Position numbers and translations under genes: made by a program
Origin: Euprymna scolopes
Taxonomy: Eukaryota; Mollusca; Cephalopoda; Sepiida; Sepiolidae
Reading direction: 5' to 3'
Length of the DNA stretch: 28,362 nucleotides
NCBI GenBank assembly: GCA_024364805.1
Contig: CM044524.1
Coordinates: 6,473,040 to 6,501,401 of the forward strand
In this document: positions 20,271 through 28,362 of the stretch, one piece after another
Position numbering within the stretch: position 1 is the first letter of the stretch
Layout of the letters: each line of letters begins with the position of its first letter
Notes under the pieces: generated by a model
Told to the model about the DNA's origin: nothing
The model's input: only the letters and a program-made list of their open reading frames with translations
Databases searched by the model: none

Positions 20271-20866
20271 TTATTTGAGAAGACCTTCATGCCATATCCC
20301 GTCCAAAGCCTTAGATATATCTAGTGCTATCGCTCTACCCTCCTCCGTTTTGTCCAGTGAATTGTATATACGTTCTAAGATTACAGTTAGGATGACTGCT
20401 GTGGAACGGGCTTGCATGAATCCATATTTTTGGTCAGTCAGAAGTTTAGCATCTGTAAGGTGGTGGACTAGAGCTTTGTTAATTATGGTCTCAAATATTT
20501 TGGCGAAATGTGGGAGGGGGCTAATGGGCCGATAAGTTACTGGGTCAGTTCTTTCGCCAGAATTCTTGAAAACTGGTACCACAGAAGCAGTTTTCCAGCA
20601 GGCATCAAATAAAGATTCATTAAGGCATTTGTTGTAAAGTTTGGAGAGAATTGGAGCTATTTCGGCGGAACACTTTTTTAATAGCACAGGCGGATGAGAT
20701 CAGGTCCACATGCTTTTGCAGTGTCAAGATTTCTTATGATAGCATGCACCTGAGAAGGGGTGATTTTCAGATCGTCCAGTATGGCGTCTGTCCGCAAAAG
20801 AAAGTCAGGGAGGGGGTGGTTAGCAGGGCCCAGTGTGGAGTTGGAGGCAAACCGACTGGCAAGCAT
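20271..20866 (-). pseudogene. Jockey-type LINE, RT N-terminal part
   Basis: Minus-strand sequence from about 20866 reads LKITPSQVHAIIRNLDTAKACGPDLI, then ECSAEIAPILSKLYNKCL-like and VVPVFKNSGERTDPVTYRPI, SPLPHFAKIFETIINKALV, KYGFMQARSTAVILT and IALDISKALDGIWHEGLL. These are RT fingers and palm motifs; ALDISKALD holds the first catalytic aspartate, though the usual AFD reads ALD. The sequence stops at HEGLL exactly where the Copia right LTR begins and continues at 16541 with GRIHD, so the LINE coding sequence is split about midway through RT. One frame change lies near 20680. The enzyme family primes reverse transcription on nicked chromosomal DNA. Confidence 0.93.
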
Positions 20867-21400
20867 GTTAGCCTTCTCAGTTGCAGAGCAAACAACCTCG
20901 TGATTGTGGATAGTGGGGGAATTGTTGATTGCCCATTATTTACTACACTGTTGTAGATTATCCAGAAGTCGCGGTTCCTAATTTCTGTGCTACGATGCGT
21001 TTTTGGTGGTTTCAGTAAATTTTCTCTTAGCTGTCGCTATTTCTTTCTTACAGTTACGTCTGGCTTCTATATACTTCTGCCTGTTTTAACTGGACTCATG
21101 CCGGGTAAATTTGCGGTACGCATGCTGCCTTTATGCTATTGCAGCTGTACAAGTAGAAGTAAACCATTGGGGAGAGTAGGGCTTGCTATAAAATTTGCGC
21201 GCGGGAACATATGGTTCAATTTCCGTTTTGAACCATTCAGTGGCCTCATTTGCGCAATGTTCAGCAGGAAGTGAAAATATATTTTGCCTTGGGACTTTCC
21301 TGATGAGATCCCTTATGGTTTCCCAGTCAGCCTTTTTATAATATCTCGTTGTTTTGAGCAGTGGCTCTTCAGTTTAGGCTCTAAAGTTTAGGGCTATTTC
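20867..21400 (-). pseudogene. LINE region between endonuclease and RT
   Basis: This linker between EN and RT is decayed, with no long minus-strand frame. Traces of the family linker remain (for example YYKKADWETIRDLI- and EHCANEATEWF-like residues at about 21220-21350). Plus-strand frames here are shadows. Confidence 0.7.
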
Positions 21401-22138
21401 AACCATTACCACTGCATAATCGGCGTTCCCAAGTGGGCTGTGGGCATTAGTTACACAGTCATCGGGAACTGTGGTCAGAAACAGATCTAGAAGTGATGCG
21501 TGTTGTTCTTGCTGGTCTGGGAAACGGGTTGGAAACGTAAGCATCGGTGATAGGGAATGAGATATAGAGGTTATATGTAGTCATACCAGCTGCGTCTCTG
21601 TGAGTAGAAAATCCAGCCAGTTACTGTGGTGGACATTGAAGTCACCAAATATATGCGCTTGTGCGCTAGTGTCGAGGGAAAGTGCTGTATCTATGCTGTC
21701 AGAGACTTTGTTTATTAGGTTACAGTTTTCAGTCGAGGGAGAACAGTAGAGAAAACAAAAGTAGCTAATGTTATGTTGTCTGTAAAGTCTAACGCACATA
21801 ATGGCTTGATCGCCCAATTCGAGTTTAGTTTCTCTAGTTAAGGGGAGGGTGTTCCAGATGTAGACTCACAGCCTGTGCATATATCTGTCAGAGTCCTTAC
21901 GGCAGAGTGGGAGATATCCAGGCTTGTTAAAGTCGTTAGAGGGGATAGAGGAGTGTAGGTTATTCTCACTTTGTGCTAAGATATCCACGGGGTTTGTTAG
22001 GTGAAATGCTTCAACATCATTTAAATTAGTTCTATGCCCACGAATGTTCGTAAATACAAGCCTCAAGGGAGAAGGCAGGTTGGTTTTGTTTGAGTTTAGG
22101 CCTGTTTTTAGCGTAATTTTTGATTGTACTGTCATCAT
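21401..22138 (-). pseudogene. Jockey-type LINE endonuclease (APE-type)
   Basis: The minus-strand frame at 22138-21866 gives LRLVFTNIRGHRTNLNDVEA, then VDILAQSENNLHSSIPSNDF and PGYLPLCRKDSDRYMH. The next frame (21817-21581) gives FCFLYCSPSTENCNLI and AHIFGDFNVHHSNWLDFLL, then the terminal AHSPLGNADYAVVMVEI. These are the N, E, GDFN and SDH blocks of APE-type LINE endonucleases, which nick the target to start insertion. The block usually read SDH is ADY here (tyrosine codon at 21416-21418), so the catalytic histidine is lost, and at least two frame breaks occur. No ORF1 is visible upstream. Confidence 0.92.
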
Positions 22139-22440
22139 ATTTTTTAAGCGTTTCAGTTTAAGTTGTTATGCAGAATACCAGACATGCAACACAATCAGAG
22201 CATCAGTTGTCTTTCCATATACTAGGATTGTGGCCTCGGATAGGCCACCGGGTGTTATCAGGGTCCCTTTCCATGGGCGACATGGCACTACAAACAACCC
22301 GATATTATACAAGTGTTGATGGAGCAGCCGCTCTAAGCGCAACCAAAGTTAGGGCACTTGTACTACCAGTCGGGAATAGCAGCCAGAAACTATCTATCCG
22401 GTACCCTCAATTCATCAGACGATGGTAAAACCAATCTACT
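22139..22440 (-). other. Possible 5' leader of the LINE
   Basis: This is sequence upstream of the endonuclease start. It has a somewhat higher GC content than the DNA beyond 22440, suggesting it still belongs to the LINE, but no ORF1 frame is seen. The plus-strand frames here are shadows. The element's 5' boundary is not determined. Confidence 0.4.
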
Positions 22441-24179
22441 TGCACTGCCATTACGGCATTTTTCATTTTTACTATAGTTACAAAGACCCTGTAACCTCTC
22501 CCCTTCTTAGAGGGTCGTGTGCCTAATTTTGTTGTTTGTAATTATTTCTTTTTTCAATTTTATATTATAATTTTTTTTGCTTACCCGCATAAAATATATA
22601 TCTAAAATCAAAGTGTAGTATCTGTTTTTAGATTTCAAGCGATCACATCTTTCGCCCACTTCCCCTAAACATCAGTAGGATATCATATTGTTACTAATAC
22701 TAAAAAGAAAATGGCCGTTTGTCTTTGTTTTGTAAATAGAGCGATTCATTCCTCTCATCGCTAAATATTTTACTGTAACCATCTTCTAAGCTATACAAAA
22801 TAAAGGCAGCCCCCATTTTGTCTGATAGTAGACATGTGAGTAATGAGAACACCCCCAACCGCACCAACCCCATCCACTACACAAATCAAGACTATGAAAA
22901 TAAAAATGATAATAGCATATAAAGTACTTTATATTCGTTATAAGTGTTTCGTAACCATCTGGACAATTTCCAACATTAGGTCATTCAAAAATATTTAAAA
23001 ATAGCTACTCTTCAGACGGCGAAATACATTATTATTACATATATGAGCATATTCGCAACCTTTTTGAAAAGAGTAACAATTTTGGGTCTACATCACCACC
23101 TTTCTTCTACGTATTGTGTTCAATTGTGTTCCGTTTTATTACAGAATTTATAAATCGCCCCATTGTTGTGTTTCTACTTTTTAAATCATATTTCAATCAG
23201 CTACCAATCTTAATATTACATTAAATTTGTGCTATTTAAGTAATTATTGTTTCTACACATTATTTATTGAGTTGTTTTATTTACTAGAATACACCCTTAA
23301 AGTCTAGTTATATTTATATGTCCCAGCAATATCCTCTCCTAATCTACGATAGTTCCATTTACATTTTGTTTACATCTACGATATCATAATTGATTTCGCT
23401 TAATTTTTTAGTATTTTAGGGAGAATTGTAATTAAAATAAAATTTTAAAAAATCATTGATTAAAACTTATCTTCATTTCATAATAATTATGTCATTAATT
23501 TAAATTTTAAATGTATATTTTAAATAATTATCTATATATAAATATTCTACTGTATTTTTTATTTTCTCCTTCAATAACATTCTTAATTATTGCATGTTGT
23601 AAGAGAGATAACCATGTTTATTAAAATTTTATCAATTTTTCAATCGCTCACAGTTGTTTAGGCATTCCTATTTAAGTATATCGATATAATTATTTATTAA
23701 TCAACATAGTTTAATTTGTAACTCATAATTCTAACATTTACTTCTTTATGCTAATCAATTTAAAAGTACTAGTACGCCAATAAGGCCATTTACACATCTC
23801 ATGGCTAACGGAAAACAATTAAACAAAAATACATAAAAGAGTAGGGTGGAATTAGGTTTAATCGCTTTCTGCTATTATAGAGGTGGGAAATATTTTCAGA
23901 TATGTATAAATGTAGCTGTTATAGAATAGGTTTGACTGCTATAATATTTCATTGTGACCGAATTGTCACAAATAATTCTAACAAATATAAGAACATACCG
24001 TATGATGCCATCATTTTTATTTTTCTGTCTTGAATTTGTGATAATATTATTTGCGTGCGATATTACAAAACTGATAGTCATGAAGCTTTCTAATTCAGTC
24101 AATTAATTTTGAATTAAATGTTAATTGGTATATGAACATACATGTTAATATATTAACATCCGTGATTAAAAATTCAAAT
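22441..24179. other. AT-rich unassigned sequence
   Basis: No gene, repeat terminus or structured RNA recognised over 1.7 kb. A small inverted repeat (GTTACA…TGTAAC at about 22477-22495) is the only local structure noted. A weak minus-strand frame at 23896-24102 has no motif and is probably chance. Confidence 0.5.
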
Positions 24180-24322
24180 AAGGTATATATATATATATAT
24201 ATCTTATATATATTATATATACCTTATATATATAGTATATATATTTATATATGTGTGTATATGTGTGTATATGTGTGTATATATATACGCATATACGCAC
24301 ATATATAAATATATATATACAT
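24180..24322. repeat. AT/GT microsatellite cluster with perfect-type palindrome
   Basis: AAGGTATATATAT… at 24180 and its inverse …ATATATACCTT ending at about 24226 bracket an AT tract, giving a long cruciform-capable palindrome. It is followed by TGTGTATA repeats to 24322. Confidence 0.85.
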
Positions 24323-24640
24323 AATATTTTGTTTATGTAGACAAATATCACATAGTCGCTATGTTACAAGAAAATAGCCCTTTTCTTGTAAGTACGAAAC
24401 ACATTAGATAAGTATAAATGAGATTAGGATAGACCGAGAATCGAACTTTGTAAGCAAAGTTCAGAAATATATCCAGAAAGGAAGTTGGCATTGTTCAGTT
24501 TCAGATGAAATAGTTTAGAGATGTTGCTGGAAAAGGAATTTTTATTGCTCAATTCATTTTATGAAAACTGAATTACAATAAGGTCAGAGAAATTAAAGAA
24601 CAATGCAATTTTAATATGTTGAAAAATAGGTTAGAAAGAA
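24323..24640. other. Unassigned sequence
   Basis: GTTCGATTCTCGG on the minus strand near 24430 recalls a tRNA T-arm, but no other tRNA part is present. Nothing else recognised. Confidence 0.4.
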
Positions 24641-24964
24641 TGTGTTGTCTGCAGAAATGGTTTGGAAACATGTGCGAACCACGCATGTTTAGGCCACGTG
24701 GATCGATCACGTTTTTTCACACACGTATGACATCATGGCAGAAATGAATTTTCAATATAGAAGCTAGAGTAGAAGATGAGTTAGACAGAGTTTGAGACGA
24801 ATATAGGAGACAGAGCTGACATGTTCAGAGGAGAGTCCCTACAGAAGCGATGGATAAAGTTTTAATCATGTAGTCTTTGAATTCCTGGATGGCATCATAA
24901 TCTCAACCGGTCAAATGGAATAAAATATATTTTTGTAATGCCGTCTTCGTGTCGTCTTTCTACA
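24641..24964 (+). mobile_element. Possible solo LTR
   Basis: The stretch starts TGTGTTGTC and ends TTTCTACA (TG…CA-type termini). It holds an AATAAAA polyadenylation signal at about 24920 followed about 35 bp later by GTCTTCGTGTCGTC. This layout resembles the R-U5 end of a Gypsy-type LTR. No second copy is in the window, and no clean target duplication flanks these limits, so both identity and boundaries are tentative. Confidence 0.3.
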
Positions 24965-25056
24965 ACAAAGGTTATGTGTAATCATCTTTAATGAACTTTG
25001 AATAACTCATCATAATGTATCTCTCAATCATAAGCAATGACTGTCCCCCTCTTCTT

Positions 25057-25292
25057 TGTTAGAAGAACTGATCACGCTCTCCTCGCTGTATGTGTTATAA
25101 GAAGAAACATCACAGAACGGCATAAATGTCTCCCCACTTCTCTCTCTCTTCTTCCGCTCGTCAAATTATATGTACGCTATGCAATAGCTACATTGCCCAT
25201 GCTAATGTGTCAGAGTAATATGTTTATAAAAAAAGCAAATGTTCCTCGCCAGACGACAGAAATAAAGTACACCTGCTATTCAAAGCAGCTAG
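25057..25292 (+). mobile_element. Possible second solo LTR or small insertion
   Basis: The sequence begins TGTTAGAAG and carries an AATAAAG signal at about 25260 near its end. It is flanked on both sides by the exact pentamer TTCTT (25052-25056 and 25293-25297), as a 5-bp target duplication would be. The right terminus reads GCAGCTAG rather than the usual CA, which weakens the case. The plus-strand frame inside (25037-25303) shows no known domain. Confidence 0.3.
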
Positions 25293-25439
25293 TTCTTAAA
25301 TGAAAGAAGTGAAATTTATTATTTATTTATAAAAATAAAATATTAAATCACTAACTTGTAAAGGGAGGCGTAATATTAAGTTACATTTTTTACTCATAGT
25401 AGAAGGCGATATAGGAAAAGAGGTGTCAGGTTTTATAAG

Positions 25440-25590
25440 ATAAAACAGAATGGTAGGAAATATAAAGAAGGAAAAGGATGTGGCATCTAAGAAGAAGAAA
25501 AAGAAGAGAAAAAAGAAGAGAAAAAGAAGAGAAAAAGAAAAACAAAAGGAATAAAAGAAAAAAGAAAAGAACAGAAGAACAGTCAGAAGA
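25440..25590 (+). repeat. Purine-rich (GAA/AAG) tract
   Basis: About 150 bp of nearly pure A and G with AAGAAGAAGAAA- and GAGAAAAAGAAGA-type runs. This is simple-sequence DNA with triplex-forming potential; no gene. Confidence 0.9.
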
Positions 25591-25762
25591 CGGAAGTATC
25601 AGAATAGTTACATTATATTACTATGAGAAATGAGCAGGGTGAAAACAATATGGCAAGTTCTAAAGCGTTTAAAATTACATGTCAACGAAAGAAATCGCCA
25701 TAAAGCGGTGGGGGTAAAGACAAGTTAGTAAAACGTGTTTGTAATAAAGTTTCGAGAGAATT

Positions 25763-25811
25763 ATAGATAGATAGATAGATAGAAAGATAGACGTGTGCGT
25801 GTGTGTGTGTA
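25763..25811 (+). repeat. (ATAG)n plus (GT)n microsatellite
   Basis: Six or seven ATAG tetramers with one AAAG variant, then a GTGTGCGTGTGT run. It forms the left border of the hairpin segment. Confidence 0.95.
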
Positions 25812-25821
25812 AAAAATATTG

Positions 25822-25915
25822 AACACAAACTTAGTCCAATCTATTTATGAATTATTCCGACTCAGTGGAGTAATTAGAAATAAATTGATAAATAATTTGG
25901 ACTAATTTTGTGTTG
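25822..25915. repeat. Imperfect inverted repeat (long hairpin)
   Basis: The left arm AACACAAACTTAGTCCAA pairs with the right arm TTGGACTAATTTTGTGTT with a single mismatch. Pairing resumes with CTATTTAT/ATAAATAA, giving about 28 paired positions. An inner stem ATTATTCC/GGAGTAAT closes on GACTCAGT. A right-arm bulge of about a dozen bases makes it asymmetric. It may be a MITE-like palindrome or a transcribed hairpin. Confidence 0.8.
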
Positions 25916-26015
25916 GACTTTTCCTTTTAACAATTATATATGCTCTGCTTCGGTTTAGGCTGTCTCACTTGTGGGTACCTGCAGAAACTCCTTGATCCTT
26001 GTGGGAATAAACGCA
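25916..26015 (+). other. Unassigned 100-bp segment before ATCT array
   Basis: A more GC-balanced stretch (GGCTGTCTCACTTGTGGGTA, CCTTGTGGGAATAAACGC) that runs directly into the ATCT array, as 3' ends of SINE-like repeats run into simple-sequence tails. No RNA polymerase III boxes recognised. Confidence 0.35.
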
Positions 26016-26061
<46 letters not shown>

Positions 26062-26081
26062 ATATCCATCTATCTATCTAC
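26016..26081 (+). repeat. (ATCT)n microsatellite
   Basis: About 15 ATCT units with two minor variants (TATATCC). It is the reverse complement class of the ATAG array at 25763. Confidence 0.96.
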
Positions 26082-26199
26082 CATTACATAAAAAAGGTGC
26101 TCTAGAGTAAGCAATTTATCGATTTGATCGAAAAATACATGATCATTTGCGTCGAGAAGCGGTATAAAGGGGAAAAATGAAAGGAGAGTCGGAGTTAGC

Positions 26200-26396
26200 G
26201 CTTTCGGCGAGGAAAGGCGATGGTGTTTGTTTTGTTTGAAATGAGCAGCAAAAAAGAACAAAGAAAAGGGGAATGTTACCTTAAAAAGGAACATACTTTT
26301 CGGTGAGAAAAGACGATGTTTTCGTTTTGCTTGGTTCGTGGAACAAGCGGCAAGAAAAAGAAAGAAAAAGAATGATGCCTTAAAAATAAAAACAAA
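26200..26396 (+). repeat. Diverged tandem duplication, about 95-bp period
   Basis: The first copy (about 26200-26294) and second copy (about 26295-26396) share CTTTCGGCGAGGAAAGGCGATG / CTTTTCGGTGAGAAAAGACGATG, a TTTTGTTTG / TTTTGCTTGG block, AGCAGCAAAAAAG / AGCGGCAAGAAAAAG and the end TTACCTTAAAAA / TGCCTTAAAAAT. No coding frame spans it meaningfully; the minus-strand 74-residue frame is composition-driven. Confidence 0.7.
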
Positions 26397-27109
26397 CGTT
26401 ATACGGTTGACAATAAGTTAGCCATGGAGGTCGTGAATTCTCCTCCTTTGTTTCCTCATCAACGAAACTTTTACGTTATTGCCATCCCGGACTGTATGCT
26501 TTGTTTGTTTGTTTGTTTATTTACTTGTTTTATACAAAAAAAAGAAAAAAAAATACAAAAAGGGGAAATATTTATATAAACTATATTTCTGCTTCCGACC
26601 TCCTCATTATTCCATGTTGATTTTTTTCCTTTTTACCACCTTCTGACATGCTCGCTTTTCGTTGTTTTGATTAAATTTGGGATAGGCGATGACATTTGCT
26701 CACAGTCGACTGGATTGTGGACCAATCACGTGGCCGTCTCTGGTGGTAGATCCCTCCTCCCTTTACAAGCCGTGTGCAGGTAGTAAACCTCCTAAGTTGG
26801 TGTGCTGACGTTAAAATTACTGCTGCGCATTTAAACCCTGACACGCACAAACATATATATATATATATATATATATACATACATATATATGCAAGGTAAT
26901 AAGGTAATTGACAATTAGCATACAGTGAACAGCAGCCCCAATAAAGCAATCACCAGTTTGTAAAGTAAATCATGTAAGGTCTCATAAAAACTGTTCTATA
27001 CTGATTATATATGTAACATATGACAATATCTAATTTCGTACGAGTGTATCATAATTTAATCTATGACAAAAAATTATTGTTAATTGACTATCTATTGCAA
27101 TTTAAAATA
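26397..27109. other. Unassigned sequence with small microsatellites
   Basis: Contains a (TTTG)n run at about 26499-26517 and a (TA)n run at 26851-26888. A moderately GC-balanced stretch at 26680-26840 includes a CCAATCACGTG box-like motif. No gene recognised. Confidence 0.45.
26851..26888. repeat. (TA)n microsatellite
   Basis: A TATATA run with two ACATAC interruptions, next to an ACACGCACAAAC stretch. Confidence 0.93.
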
Positions 27110-27541
27110 GTGCCTATTCTAAGGTTAAAATCAGGATTCGTTTCTGGGGGTCAGAAAGGAGTGAGTCACGCGTTCGACGACAGCACGTTTCTTCCCTCTT
27201 CTTTTCCAATCGGCCACACCTGGCCTTTCGCCACACACCGCACAATCTGAACGTGAGCAACACGAAATACTTTCCAAGAGAAGATGTTTACGACTCTTTT
27301 TCCCCTTCCAGGGAATTTTTCCCAGCTTTAATATCCTCCTATAAAAAATACCTTCTCCCATCATGCCCTGCCTTCCTAAGATGTCCTTCGGGTATATAAA
27401 TGAGCTAGCCATCCTTTCCTTCTTCTTTCCCAAAGAGCGATGCAGAAACGCCCGGTACATCGTATATTATTTTTTAGTTTTTGTTTCTAACCATAAACTA
27501 GCGTTAACGGTACCTTTTTTCCCTTTCGCATATACCCCACA
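27110..27541 (-). repeat. 3' LTR of a second Gypsy element (left end uncertain)
   Basis: On the minus strand a TGTGGGGTATAT start abuts a G-rich polypurine tract. About 140 bp inside lies CATTTATATACCCG with a TATA box. The left end is chosen near 27110 because the minus strand there reads TAGAATAGGCA, a plausible CA end, but no second LTR copy is in the window to fix it. Frames across this stretch (27131-27460 minus, 27363-27647 plus) are therefore regarded as LTR sequence. Confidence 0.6.
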
Positions 27542-27558
27542 CGCCCCCCTGATCTTCG
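27542..27558 (-). other. Polypurine tract of the second Gypsy element
   Basis: The minus-strand sequence GATCAGGGGGGCG directly precedes the LTR start TGTGGGG. Confidence 0.7.
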
Positions 27559-28362
27559 AGATCAATAAGACACTTCATAATCCGTCATCCACGCAGGCCT
27601 GCTCCTCTCACGTTGAGGCCTCTGGAAGACAACTTCTTGGGAGTTGACGCTTTCAGTTTCATTACAGACATTCTCGTCCAGTTGCAAAGAACCGTAATGT
27701 GAGTCTAAGTCGAATTGGGGTGCATCGTTAGCTTCTCAGTTGATCTCGACTTCCTCCTCCTCACTGCCATCAATGCACACCGGCAGAGGCACACTACGCA
27801 AGTCTAGGATATGCCGGGGAACGCCATTCACCATCACGTTGTTCTTCGACTGCATTCCCGTTACGATCCCCCTTCCCCAGCGAATGGTACATTTTGAATT
27901 GGAGGGCTTAATCCACACACCCACTTTAATGGTAGCTTCTTCACCCTCAATTCCTACCGTTTTGTTGACCGGATGCCGCCACTTATATGCGAAGATGGTT
28001 CTATGAGGCACAGTTGTCTCATCTTGTCTGGTTTTCGGTGAGATATTGTACCAAATCACCGCCTCCATGGGTGAAATGTTGCTTTTTCCGCAGCAGCCTT
28101 GATGGTGCGATGATTCCTCTTCTTTATCCCATTGCCACTCGGCCGATACTCTGCCCTTAAAAATTGCCTTATTCCCCACTTATCACACACCTTTGTAAAG
28201 GCTTCTGATTGGAAAGTGGGGCCATTGTCAACCGGCCCTTTCTACAAAAATATTTCTTCGATGACCCCTCCGATCGCCCATGCAGCTTCTGCCCTGATCT
28301 CTCTCCGGATGGCAAACTTCCTCGGTCCACAGTCGACCGTCGACAGATACAGCTTATGGCGA
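27559..28362 (-). pseudogene. Second Ty3/Gypsy element, pol 3' end (integrase), runs off window
   Basis: The minus strand carries integrase core traces: KFAIRREIRAEAAWAI, then the PVDNGPTF block and CDKWGIRQF, YRPSGNGI and RNHRTIKAAAEK. A C-terminal part follows with YNISPKTRQDETTVPH, ATIKVGVWIKPSNSKC and WGRGIVTGMQSKNNVMVNGV, PRHILDLR. This is the Ty3/Gypsy integrase C-terminal region that precedes the 3' LTR; no chromodomain is seen. It is a fossil with at least two or three breaks in the part visible. The rest of the element lies beyond 28362. Confidence 0.88.

Noticed and set aside
24425-24470. tRNA-like T-arm GTTCGATTCTCGG on the minus strand
   Set aside because: No D-arm, anticodon stem or acceptor pairing can be drawn around it.
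27131-27647. Frames across 27131-27460 (minus) and 27363-27647 (plus)
   Set aside because: They lie mostly within the LTR of the second Gypsy element, the plus-strand one running on into its polypurine tract and pol end; neither shows a known domain.

Overview
The window looks like intergenic or intronic DNA from a metazoan with a large, AT-rich, repeat-dense genome. A mollusc, most likely an octopus-like cephalopod, fits best. That is an inference from the very long (TA)n tracts, the Jockey-type LINE, the Copia and Gypsy fossils and the GC-hairpin/CTAG repeat ends; no host gene is available to confirm it. I see no intact host gene, rRNA, tRNA or CRISPR array. Nearly all recognisable coding sequence belongs to transposable elements. 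Most long reading frames in the satellite arrays are by-products of repeat periods divisible by three.

Layout. 1-1084 is a satellite of 13-bp units grouped in threes (39 bp). 1085-5594 is mostly unrecognised AT-rich sequence with microsatellites, a pyrimidine-rich tract and one Helitron-like terminus at about 4026. 5595-10654 is a Ty3/Gypsy LTR retrotransposon fossil on the minus strand with both LTRs. An (AT)n tract separates it from a non-autonomous DNA transposon (10728-11561) with about 62-bp terminal inverted repeats and TA target duplications. 11562-12627 holds (TA)n tracts and small repeats. 12628-13425 is a 54-bp tandem array whose unit looks like a Helitron 3' end (GC hairpin then CTAG). 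13426-14576 is a GC-rich broken coding island, followed by a promoter-like block.

15442-22150 is a nested locus. A Jockey-superfamily LINE on the minus strand (endonuclease, then reverse transcriptase) is split inside its RT by a plus-strand Copia element at 16542-20270. A 407-base assembly gap lies just inside the Copia left LTR. 22150-24180 is AT-rich and featureless. 24180-27110 holds microsatellites, two possible solo LTRs, a purine-rich tract, an imperfect long hairpin bracketed by ATAG and ATCT arrays, and a 95-bp tandem duplication. 27110-28362 is the 3' end of a second Gypsy element (pol end, polypurine tract, 3' LTR) that runs off the right edge.

How the parts relate. The features record layered insertions rather than a pathway. 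The LINE predates the Copia insertion. Copia LTRs differ by roughly 6-7% by eye and the first Gypsy's LTRs by roughly 15-18%, so the Gypsy insertion appears clearly older. I found no convincing new biochemical system. The items most worth a second look are the Helitron-end satellite, the inverted-repeat transposon, the hairpin between opposed tetranucleotide arrays and the histone-like promoter block.
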